From positions 1-33,854 of the forward strand of contig JALVFC010000169.1 of assembly GCA_027030285.1 (NCBI GenBank): a DNA stretch of 33,854 bases, written 5' to 3'. Position numbers and translations under genes: made by a program. Source of the stretch: Thiotrichaceae bacterium (lineage in GTDB: Bacteria; Pseudomonadota; Gammaproteobacteria; Thiotrichales; Thiotrichaceae). The notes below the pieces were generated by a model that worked only from the letters and a program-made list of their open reading frames with translations, made no database searches and was not told the DNA's origin. How positions within the stretch are numbered: the stretch's first letter is position 1; each line of letters starts with the position of its first letter. Below are positions 26,907 to 33,091 of this stretch, in pieces.

Positions 26907-27311
26907 ATGACACAACAACCAGAAACCATCGCCAAACAATGGCTGGAAGCATCCGCCCAAACAGCAACCAGCAAACAATTTGAAGAACACTTCAACCTGA
27001 TCTCAAAACGGGTACAGGTAAAAGGCGTACCAGGATTCGAAAGCATCAGCTACAACGACTGGGCACGACAATGCGAGCAAGAATTCAAGGAAAATGTACT
27101 CGAGCGAGTCAGCTATGAAGGCTTACTCATCACCGCTTACAATGACAAACAAATCATGTTCAAAACACTAGAATCCGTATTCGCCACAGACGGCACCAAA
27201 AAAACACATGGCGTAGAAATAGTACTGGAAAAAGAACAGGACGGCGTATGGCGAGTCATCCAGGAGCGCATCATGCCCGACGATGAAAGCCGACATGCAG
27301 GGCTACTATAA
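26907..27311 (+). CDS. Uncharacterised small protein, possibly NTF2/SnoaL-like
   Basis: This 134-residue soluble protein has no signal peptide, membrane span or Cys motif. The layout is an N-terminal helix (TIAKQWLEASAQTAT), a middle segment KGVPGFESISYNDWARQCEQEF, and strand-rich ends (ERVSYEGLLITA; HGVEIVLEKEQDGVWRVIQERIM). It recalls NTF2-like cone-fold proteins, but this is a weak guess. No function can be assigned. It shares the A/C-rich, G-poor composition of ptrB; the 60 bases spanning its start (26881-26940) contain 22 C and only 5 G. It is the last intact gene before the decayed recombinase. Confidence 0.7.
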   Translation: MTQQPETIAKQWLEASAQTATSKQFEEHFNLISKRVQVKGVPGFESISYNDWARQCEQEFKENVLERVSYEGLLITAYNDKQIMFKTLESVFATDGTKKTHGVEIVLEKEQDGVWRVIQERIMPDDESRHAGLL

Positions 27312-27336
27312 AAAGAGAAGAAGGGGTATGATAAAT

Positions 27337-27477
27337 CTACATAAAAAACAACTTATTAGGAGGGATTCTCACTCCATCCGTCCCCTGTTTCAGAATATTC
27401 GCATAGATCTCAGTCGTCTTAACATCCGCATGCCCTAACTGCTACTGAGCCGTACGGATATCCCCCCCCGCTGTGCG
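27337..27477 (-). pseudogene. Decayed tyrosine recombinase (integron-integrase-like C-terminus)
   Basis: The reverse strand reads GGDIRTAQ, a TAG stop, then QLGHADVKTTEIYANILKQ and GTDGVRIPP before a natural stop at 27337-27339. This matches the C-terminal motif of tyrosine recombinases: DIRTVQxLLGHxxVxTTxIYxHVL carries the second conserved His box and the catalytic Tyr. The GG.GVRSP-like tail is typical of integron integrases and close relatives. An in-frame stop sits inside the motif, and the residues upstream (past a run of eight G) no longer read as a recombinase. It is a dead remnant; the N-terminal ~85% of the gene is missing. Confidence 0.75.
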
Positions 27478-27591
27478 GATCCATCGACAGCTGATGTGAC
27501 CTGAAATGTTATTTAGGGCACTTATGATGGTTAGCTGCCTTCTTTTTTGTGAAAAATTTGGGCAACTATTCGAATAGGGCTCGGTATCTAG

Positions 27592-27708
27592 GAGGCTGTC
27601 CGAGAGCTAAGTTTTTCAAAATTTCAATCAATATATAGTAGTTTAAGTTATCAAAAGAGCGCTATATGTTGTTTATTTGTTTTTAAAAGCTAGTCATCAG
27701 ACAGCCTC
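27592..27708. mobile_element. MITE-like element with CTAG flanks
   Basis: Terminal inverted repeats GAGGCTGTCCGA (27592-27603) and TCAGACAGCCTC (27697-27708) match at 11 of 12 bases. Each end is flanked by CTAG (27588-27591 and 27709-27712). Counting the flanks, a perfect 15-base inverted repeat runs 27586-27600 and 27700-27714. The 117-base A/T-rich core has no coding frame. CTAG target duplications and such ends are seen in IS5-family elements, so this is probably a non-autonomous derivative. Family assignment is tentative. Confidence 0.65.
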
Positions 27709-27833
27709 CTAGATAAGGAGTCAGGATTGGAGTTTCCTTTTTAGCTACAAGTTTGAAAAGGTAGAATCATTCAAGTGACTTCTTAAAGAAGTCTGGGCAA
27801 ATCAGCATGACGACTAAAATATAACCAATATTA

Positions 27834-27857
27834 TTTTTGGGCTAAACAGACCAAAAA
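27834..27857. promoter_or_regulatory. Operator-like site 1, TTTTTGG-N10-CCAAAAA
   Basis: Perfect half-sites lie at 27834-27840 and 27851-27857; the inverted repeat extends to ten bases per arm (27831-27840 and 27851-27860). The site ends four bases before the -35 hexamer. It has exactly the same half-sites and the same ten-base spacer length as site 2, which starts 41 bases downstream. Confidence 0.7.
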
Positions 27858-27861
27858 TAAC

Positions 27862-27890
27862 TTGATTCTGGTTCTTTTTGGGTTTACTAT
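27862..27890 (+). promoter_or_regulatory. Promoter of the DUF6502 gene
   Basis: TTGATT (27862-27867) and TACTAT (27885-27890) are separated by 17 bases. A start site about seven bases beyond the -10 would fall at 27897, two bases before the ATG at 27899, so the transcript is predicted to be leaderless. No Shine-Dalgarno sequence is seen in the 20 bases before the ATG, which agrees. Confidence 0.6.
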
Positions 27891-27898
27891 CCCAAAAA
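27875..27898. promoter_or_regulatory. Operator-like site 2, TTTTTGG-N10-CCAAAAA
   Basis: Half-sites lie at 27875-27881 and 27892-27898. The ten-base spacer contains the -10 hexamer, and the right half-site abuts the ATG. A protein bound here would block RNA polymerase directly. The distance from site 1 (41 bases, about four helical turns) puts both on the same face of the DNA. Confidence 0.7.
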
Positions 27899-28717
27899 AT
27901 GAAAACGTCGCTTTCAAATGCTATCTACTCTGTACTAAAGCCGCTTATCTCACTGATGAGTCGGGAGTGTATTGCTTTTGGTGATTTTTCCAGTTTGGCA
28001 AAACAAGCGTTTATTCATGTGACAGAGCAGGAGTTACTAGCTTCGGGGCAAAAAGCAACGACTTCTCGTATCGCCATTATTACAGGGCTGACGCGCAAGG
28101 AAGTAGCAGCACTACGCAAGCAAAAGGTCCCACAACAGGAACAGGATTTCCATCAGAACCGTGCCGTCCGGGTGATTAGTGGCTGGATGGGAGATGATGA
28201 TTTTCGGGATACCCGGGGGGAGCCTAAACCACTCGTCCTGCAAGGTAAAACTGATAGCTTTGAGGCATTGGTTGCCCGGCATAGCGGGGATATTCCCTAT
28301 CGGGCCATGATCAATGAGCTAATACGCATTGGTGCCGCAGAGTTGCTGGAAGATGGCAGGGTTGCACTGGTACGGGCGGTTTATATTCCGTCTGGTACCG
28401 AGTCAGGAAAGTATGACTTGCTGGGCGAGGATGTTGCATTGTTAATTGAGACGATTAAACACAATATCCAGCACCCGGATGACCCGCGCTACCAGCGCAA
28501 GGTTTGTTACGACAAGGTTCCCCGGAAATATGTCGAGGCATTCAAAACGTTTGCCAACAGGGAAAACCAGGCGCTGATTATGAAGCTGAATGCCTGGCTG
28601 GCAGCACATGATATGGACAAGCAGTCAGATATTGAGGGTGAGCATCCCACCCGGCTGGGTGTGGGCGTGTACTATTTTGAAGGTAGCCGCAAGATGGATG
28701 AAACGGATAACGGATAA
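27899..28717 (+). CDS. DUF6502-family protein, putative DNA-binding regulator
   Basis: This 272-residue soluble protein resembles the DUF6502 family. Its N-terminus (MKTSLSNAIYSVLKPLISLM) and the TSRIAIITGLTRKEVAALRK segment (about residues 55-73) are family-like, and the latter reads as a helix-turn-helix. A second possible winged-helix stretch lies at about 121-163 (FEALVARHSGDIPYRAMINELIRIGAAEL). Family members have no proven function known to me. I infer DNA binding from the HTH-like segment and the twin operators on its own promoter. I use the ATG at 27899; a TTG start at 27878 would lie inside site 2. It sits six bases before the DUF5666 lipoprotein gene, which has AAGGA as ribosome-binding site, so they form an operon. 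Confidence 0.75.
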   Translation: MKTSLSNAIYSVLKPLISLMSRECIAFGDFSSLAKQAFIHVTEQELLASGQKATTSRIAIITGLTRKEVAALRKQKVPQQEQDFHQNRAVRVISGWMGDDDFRDTRGEPKPLVLQGKTDSFEALVARHSGDIPYRAMINELIRIGAAELLEDGRVALVRAVYIPSGTESGKYDLLGEDVALLIETIKHNIQHPDDPRYQRKVCYDKVPRKYVEAFKTFANRENQALIMKLNAWLAAHDMDKQSDIEGEHPTRLGVGVYYFEGSRKMDETDNG

Positions 28718-28723
28718 GGAAAC

Positions 28724-29980
28724 ATGAAGAAATACCTGAACAAGCAAATCATTCTGGTTGCGGCTGCACTACAGCTTATTGTGTTGCTGCTTACTGTACT
28801 GCTGCTGTTATCCGCCTGTAACAATTCCAGTGTTACCGTGGCTAATGGGGGTGTTACTGGAACAGGCATCACTATGGGGCGTATTACCAATTTTGGCAGC
28901 GTATTCGTGAACGGTGTGCGTTTTGATGTGGATGGTGCCGAGTTTTTGCGGAACGATCAGCCCGCCACACAGGGACAAGCTGATTTTAGTGTGGGTGAGT
29001 TTGTTGTCATTAAAGGCAGTATCGGAGCGGATAGCAGTGAAGGTGTTGCCATACAGGTGGCTTATAGCGATGCACTGAATGGTGAGATCACACGCGCCAG
29101 TACCGATGGACAGTCCCTGGAAGTATTAGGGCAACTGGTACATACCGATGCCCTAACCGTGTTTCATGGCTTTACGGATCTCACGGAGCTGGATGCCGGG
29201 AATCTGCTTGAAGTATCAGGGGTATTGGGCACTAATGGACATATTGTCGCCACGCTGATCAAAAAGGGAGCGTTACAGTTTGATTCAGGCGTGTCACGTA
29301 ACCGTCTGCGTGGGCGTATTGCCAATATTGATACAGACCAGCAACAGTTTGAGCTGGGTGGCTTGCTTATCGACTATGCGAGTGCGGATCTGCTGAATTA
29401 TGAAGGCCATGAAATTCATAATGACCAGTATATTGAGGTTGCTAGTGATACGGCTGTTACAAACTACCAACTCACCGCCTCTACAGTCAAATTCATTAAC
29501 GAAACACATGATTTATCAGATCATCACTCTGCTAATATTGAAGGGTTGGTTAACCAATTTACCTCAATCAGTAATTTTCAGGTCAATGGCTTGCTAGTGA
29601 CCACGACACCCTCAACACGCTATCAAAATGGTAACGTCAACCGTATTACGGAAAATGCCTATCTCAGGCTGACTGGCACCATCCATGAATCGGGGGTGCT
29701 GGTTGCGGACAGGATCACTTTCCAAGTCCCGCAGAATGTGATTGAGCAAGAAGGTATGGTGCAATCGGTTGATCTGGAGAACAGCGAAGTTCGCATTTTA
29801 AACCGTACGATTGTGGTTAATACATCCACACTGATGATTGATGAAAACAACCATAGTGCACTACCCTTTACTCTGGCTGACTTGCACTCCGGAGATAGGA
29901 TAAAGGTCAGCGGTATTGCCCTGAACGACGGCAAACTACTGGCTTATCGACTGGAGAAAAAAGTTTTGCACCATAACTGA
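28724..29980 (+). CDS. DUF5666-type lipoprotein with five tandem OB-like modules
   Basis: This 418-residue exported lipoprotein has a hydrophobic signal segment (about 8-31) with lipobox LLSAC (C32). The mature part is built of repeated modules of about 65-70 residues at roughly 47-113, 117-180, 194-258, 271-334 and 343-412. Each has the pattern [G-x-I/V-x-x-I]...[F/L-x-V-x-G]...[V/L-x-G-x-x], as in DUF5666. The first carries GTGITMGRITNFGSVFVNGVRFD, the family's best motif. The modules look like small beta-barrels. No catalytic or metal-binding motif is seen. It is co-transcribed with the DUF6502 gene, a pairing I recall from other proteobacteria. A role in envelope binding is possible but unproven. 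Confidence 0.75.
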   Translation: MKKYLNKQIILVAAALQLIVLLLTVLLLLSACNNSSVTVANGGVTGTGITMGRITNFGSVFVNGVRFDVDGAEFLRNDQPATQGQADFSVGEFVVIKGSIGADSSEGVAIQVAYSDALNGEITRASTDGQSLEVLGQLVHTDALTVFHGFTDLTELDAGNLLEVSGVLGTNGHIVATLIKKGALQFDSGVSRNRLRGRIANIDTDQQQFELGGLLIDYASADLLNYEGHEIHNDQYIEVASDTAVTNYQLTASTVKFINETHDLSDHHSANIEGLVNQFTSISNFQVNGLLVTTTPSTRYQNGNVNRITENAYLRLTGTIHESGVLVADRITFQVPQNVIEQEGMVQSVDLENSEVRILNRTIVVNTSTLMIDENNHSALPFTLADLHSGDRIKVSGIALNDGKLLAYRLEKKVLHHN

Positions 29981-30023
29981 CTTCAATACAGGGCGTAGAT
30001 TTAGGGGCTTTAGGGGCTGAAGT

Positions 30024-30047
30024 GACCCGATGCGGCAACATCGGGTC
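30024..30047. repeat. Stem-loop copy 1 (loop CGGCAA)
   Basis: GACCCGATG (30024-30032) and CATCGGGTC (30039-30047) form a perfect nine-base stem with loop CGGCAA. It lies 43 bases after the DUF5666 stop. No T-run follows, so it is not an ordinary terminator. A second copy with the same loop sits exactly 189 bases downstream. Both are followed by a TAAACAA-(C/T)TTGG motif. Confidence 0.6.
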
Positions 30048-30214
30048 AGCAAACTGCTTACCGGACAGGTAAACAACTTGGCATGTGCAGTATAACACTT
30101 TTTCAATCCTTTAAATGAGATCATTAACCGGCGTTATAACAGGAGGTACACATACAGACACAGATCAGATACAGATAATTATACATGAACAGGGTACACA
30201 CCCGAATAGAAAAC

Positions 30215-30234
30215 CCCGGTGCGGCAACATCGGG
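30215..30234. repeat. Stem-loop copy 2 (loop CGGCAA)
   Basis: CCCGGTG and CATCGGG flank the same CGGCAA loop (about 30215-30234), with one G:T pair in the stem. It is followed by TAAACAATTTGG (30238-30249) and lies about 35 bases before the propeller gene's ATG, so it falls in that gene's leader or promoter region. Confidence 0.55.
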
Positions 30235-30270
30235 CAGATAAACAATTTGGTAATTTTTAGGAAACAAATC

Positions 30271-31599
30271 ATGACATTGAATACATTACTCAAGTCTCTG
30301 ACGCTGGCAGGGATATTGGCAACACTGACCGCTTGTGGCGGTTCATCCAGCAATACATCGACACCCACCGGGAAGCTAACCACCTTTTACGGTGATATCA
30401 CAAACCAGCGTATTGTTGGTATTGATGTGGAAAGCATGACACTGACCAGTGACACCCCCACGAATGGCCTAAAGCCATATACAGTAGGCCGGGCAGATGG
30501 TCGCAATGGTACGCTTAACAAGCTATACGGGGTGACTCGCAATTCACCCTGGCTGGAAATCATTGATATGACCACGCGCGAAATTACTGGCACTATCCAA
30601 CTGCAACATACACCGCGTTCCTGCGCCTATAATGAAATTCTGGGGTTGCAACTGGTGAGTGGTGTGGATAAACCCATGGCTTCCCTGATTGATCCACAAA
30701 CTGATGAAGTGGTTGCCACAGTGGGTAGAAACACACTGGTTACACCGACAGATTTCGGTGGTTCTAATGCAACCGGACACCCTGTCTGGCTGACCGCTGA
30801 TATCTTCGCCATACTGGATCGGGAAGTTCGCAAGATAGATTTGTACAGGGTATCTCAGGTTAATGGTGTCTGGGAGGCTAACTTCCTCAGTTCACTGGAT
30901 ACGCCAACCTCTGCTCATCACTTTATTGGTAAAGGCTTTGATGGTATGGATACCGGTATTTCACTGACAGACACGCCAACAGATACATTCTATGTGGTAG
31001 CAGAAGGCTCCCCTGCCGACAATATTCCGCCTGCTATTCTGGAGTTAAAACTGGCCAATGATCAACTGACCATCAACCGTTCTGTCAGTTTTGATCATGC
31101 TGCTACCCAGGCAGCTCACGATGATCCTAATTTTGATCCAGCCGCAGAAACAGATGTAGCGACAGGTGGGCATCATGCCACCCTTCATCCCAATGGCAGG
31201 GACATATATGTAGGATCCAGAATAGGTGAAATGTTAATTGTAAATACCCAAACCATGCAAATTGCCCATGCCATACCAACAGGGGAAGGTAGTGGCCATA
31301 CAACCTTTGTGCCGCAACGTAATCTGGCGATTGTTACTAATCATAATGCACCGTTTATTTCGGTTATTAACACGACAACAGGGCACAAGATTAAAGATAT
31401 AACTATCAGTGGTCCTTCCATGAATAATGTCATCATGCAATCACATACCAGTTTCACCGATGCCAATGGTGACTTCTTTTATGCCTTTGCTTCAAACAAT
31501 GGCATCTTTTACGAGGTGGATCTGTCGACGTTGAGTGTATCTCGTACTCTGGATACGGGAGGTACTCCGGTACAGGGCTGCTTTACTTACTTGCAATAA
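30271..31599 (+). CDS. Exported beta-propeller-like lipoprotein
   Basis: This 442-residue protein has a signal segment (MTLNTLLKSLTLAGILATL) and lipobox LTAC with C22, followed by a Gly/Ser linker. The mature part has repeated strand-turn units such as PWLEIIDMTTREITGTI, PMASLIDPQTDEVVATV, EMLIVNTQTMQIAHAI and PFISVINTTTGHKIKDI, the pattern of YncE-like seven-bladed propellers. A His-rich GGHHATLHPNGR sits near the C-terminal third and might bind metal. No haem-binding CxxCH is present. The ATG at 30271 is chosen because it gives the lipoprotein signal directly; the frame is open upstream to 30115 but reads as non-protein. AGG lies eight to ten bases ahead. Confidence 0.75.
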   Translation: MTLNTLLKSLTLAGILATLTACGGSSSNTSTPTGKLTTFYGDITNQRIVGIDVESMTLTSDTPTNGLKPYTVGRADGRNGTLNKLYGVTRNSPWLEIIDMTTREITGTIQLQHTPRSCAYNEILGLQLVSGVDKPMASLIDPQTDEVVATVGRNTLVTPTDFGGSNATGHPVWLTADIFAILDREVRKIDLYRVSQVNGVWEANFLSSLDTPTSAHHFIGKGFDGMDTGISLTDTPTDTFYVVAEGSPADNIPPAILELKLANDQLTINRSVSFDHAATQAAHDDPNFDPAAETDVATGGHHATLHPNGRDIYVGSRIGEMLIVNTQTMQIAHAIPTGEGSGHTTFVPQRNLAIVTNHNAPFISVINTTTGHKIKDITISGPSMNNVIMQSHTSFTDANGDFFYAFASNNGIFYEVDLSTLSVSRTLDTGGTPVQGCFTYLQ

Positions 31600-31616
31600 G
31601 AAGAAGCTAGGGCTGG

Positions 31617-31643
31617 AACCCTGTCAGCGTATTTGACAGGGTT
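31617..31643 (+). terminator. Possible terminator hairpin after the propeller gene
   Basis: AACCCTGTCA (31617-31626) and TGACAGGGTT (31634-31643) form a perfect ten-base stem with a seven-base loop, 18 bases after the stop codon. Only TT-TC follows the stem, so termination strength is uncertain. It may be a partial terminator or an mRNA-end stabiliser before the small Cys-rich gene. Confidence 0.5.
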
Positions 31644-31685
31644 TCAGGTATAAGCCACCGGTAAAGATTGGCGGGTTTATTTTAT

Positions 31686-32012
31686 ATGTTACATAAAATC
31701 GTACTTACACTGCTTCTACTTAACATTTTGCTTTTTCCTGTAGCGAGCCTGAGCCAGCTCCAGTCCTCAGAGGGGCAGGAAGCCGAGAATGGTATCACTA
31801 TTGCACTACATACCCATGTGGTGAGTTCAGATGATGAGTGTTGTGTACTCCAGTGTGTGAACTGTTCTTGTACCTGTACGCAACTGGTTCTCACTCTGGA
31901 TTTTTTTATTCCTGTTATAGCCGCCCTTCAAAACAAGGGCTTTTATCAGAAAAAACAGGCTGCTTTTGTCAGTCTTAATCACCTCCCCGAAGTACCGCCT
32001 CCTCTCATCTAA
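31686..32012 (+). CDS. Small exported Cys-rich protein, possible metal-binding
   Basis: This 108-residue protein has a signal peptide (about residues 1-23, MLHKIVLTLLLLNILLFPVA). The mature part has a dense cysteine motif C52-C53-x3-C57-x2-C60-x-C62-x-C64, preceded by LHTHVVSSDDE. The C-terminus ends LNHLPEVPPPLI. This layout (short signal, CC...C..C.C.C cluster, Pro-rich tail) recalls small copper-associated exported proteins such as CopL- or DUF2946-like families, but I cannot confirm membership. The multicopper oxidase 1 kb away supports a metal role only by context. I choose the ATG at 31686; a TTG at 31668 is also open. No strong ribosome-binding site is seen. Confidence 0.6.
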   Translation: MLHKIVLTLLLLNILLFPVASLSQLQSSEGQEAENGITIALHTHVVSSDDECCVLQCVNCSCTCTQLVLTLDFFIPVIAALQNKGFYQKKQAAFVSLNHLPEVPPPLI

Positions 32013-32163
32013 TCATCCTTCTATTTCCGCATTTTGATTGGTCAGTGCCCTATGGGTAAATAGGTAGATAGATTTCACAAGGTGTTATCTGCACTGCGCG
32101 CAAATCAATTCTTAATATTCTTCCGGGACAGGGCAACCCCCCCGGATAAAGGATGAGATCAAT

Positions 32164-32736
32164 ATGGAGCAAATTACAACCAAAGACCCAGGCGTTTTTT
32201 TATCTACGATGCACGTTAAGGCATTGGCTTACGTGACTGTCCGGCTCAAGGATACCGAGTTAGCTCAGGATATAGTGCAAGATACAATGATAGGTTTTGT
32301 CCGCTCAGCACATCACTATGAGAACCGTGCATGGAGGAACCTGTTTTACAAAATTCTGAAACGCAGGATCATTGACTACGTAAGAAAGGAGCAATGGAGA
32401 AAACAGTTACGAGCAGCGTGGATGCCTCCTGACGCTACCGGGTTGGAAGGAGAGTCTGATGAAGGTGAGAGCCACTCCTGTAATCCAGACAGTACCGGGA
32501 AAAGTATTTCGTATGATACTGCTCAGTCTTATTTGAATGTCATTGAAATGATAGAGCAACTCGACGTTATTTTGTTAGCACTGCCTGAACGACAGCAAGA
32601 GGCTTATGAGCTTCGTAACTTGCAAGGTTATTCAATAAAAGAAGTCGCCAGGATGATGAGTTGTTCAGAAAGTAGTGTAAAGTCACTTACCTATAGGGCA
32701 TTGAAAGCTCTGCGGAAGCAGTTGGGCTGTCCATAA
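32164..32736 (+). CDS. ECF-like RNA polymerase sigma factor
   Basis: This 190-residue sigma-70-family protein has region 2 at about residues 20-78 (DTELAQDIVQDTMIGFVRS, then WRNLFYKILKRRIIDYVRKEQ, the -10 recognition helix) and region 4 at about 136-187 (LLALPERQQEAYELRNLQGYSIKEVARMMSCSESSVKSLTYRALKALRK, a helix-turn-helix for the -35). The linker (about 90-125) is acidic and Ser-rich. There is no region 3, as in ECF sigmas. AAAGGATGAG precedes the ATG. No anti-sigma gene follows on the same strand, which is unusual; control must lie elsewhere. The targets are unknown. The nearest candidates are the envelope genes beside it. Confidence 0.88.
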   Translation: MEQITTKDPGVFLSTMHVKALAYVTVRLKDTELAQDIVQDTMIGFVRSAHHYENRAWRNLFYKILKRRIIDYVRKEQWRKQLRAAWMPPDATGLEGESDEGESHSCNPDSTGKSISYDTAQSYLNVIEMIEQLDVILLALPERQQEAYELRNLQGYSIKEVARMMSCSESSVKSLTYRALKALRKQLGCP

Positions 32737-33091
32737 CATACAAAGAAGCCTAAAAGTGCCGTGTTGGCCTTCCTTCGTCAGTATCAATTAGCTTTGTAGA
32801 GAACGTTAGAATGCCATCTTAACCTTTAAGGTGGTGGGTATGTAATGGTCAGGTTACGTCCTATTCGATTTGGTTTAGGATGAGGCACGAGAGTGTTCAG
32901 TATATAAGTACAAACGAATGTTTTGTATGTATTTGTTGGGCGAAATAAGGGTAAGCTGATGTAGCTTATGTGGATATGTTCTATTTGGATGCCAATTAAA
33001 CATAAGCTCTAAAAGAGGCAGGTAGCATGCACTACCTGCCTCCTGGGGCTATTGGTTGACTGGTTGAGTAAACCCAGCGTGATTCATTCCA
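32737..33091. other. Gap between sigma gene and multicopper oxidase (convergent 3' ends)
   Basis: No gene is seen in these 355 bases. It contains a hairpin CCATCTTAA-CCT-TTAAGGTGG (32814-32834, one G:T pair) about 80 bases after the sigma stop, an A/T-rich middle part with no recognised feature, and the oxidase terminator at 33015-33042. Confidence 0.6.
33011..33042 (-). terminator. Rho-independent terminator of the multicopper oxidase gene
   Basis: GAGGCAGGTAG (33015-33025), loop CATGCA and CTACCTGCCTC (33032-33042) form a perfect 11-base stem. On the - strand it is followed by TTTT (33011-33014). It lies about 50 bases beyond the oxidase stop. Confidence 0.85.

Larger units (their letters stand above)
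27312..27898. other. Intergenic graveyard and promoter region (587 bases)
   Basis: No intact gene is present. From left to right it holds a decayed tyrosine-recombinase C-terminus on the - strand (27337-27477), an A/T-rich stretch with the palindrome CTATTCGAATAG (27566-27577), a 117-base MITE-like element (27592-27708), about 120 bases with nothing I recognise, and the twin-operator promoter of the DUF6502 gene (27834-27898). Confidence 0.7.

Noticed and set aside
27878..27898. TTG start for the DUF6502 gene
   Set aside because: It would put the coding start inside operator site 2 and upstream of the predicted transcription start; the ATG at 27899 matches the family N-terminus.
30024..30047. 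Terminator of the DUF5666 gene
   Set aside because: The stem is good but no T-run follows and a second copy occurs downstream, so a terminator reading is not supported.
30141..30146. Strong Shine-Dalgarno AGGAGG
   Set aside because: No start codon lies at a usable distance; the only small frame nearby (18 codons from 30185) has no support.
30115..30270. Upstream start for the propeller gene at 30115
   Set aside because: The extra 52 residues are not protein-like and run through the second stem-loop; the ATG at 30271 begins a proper lipoprotein signal.
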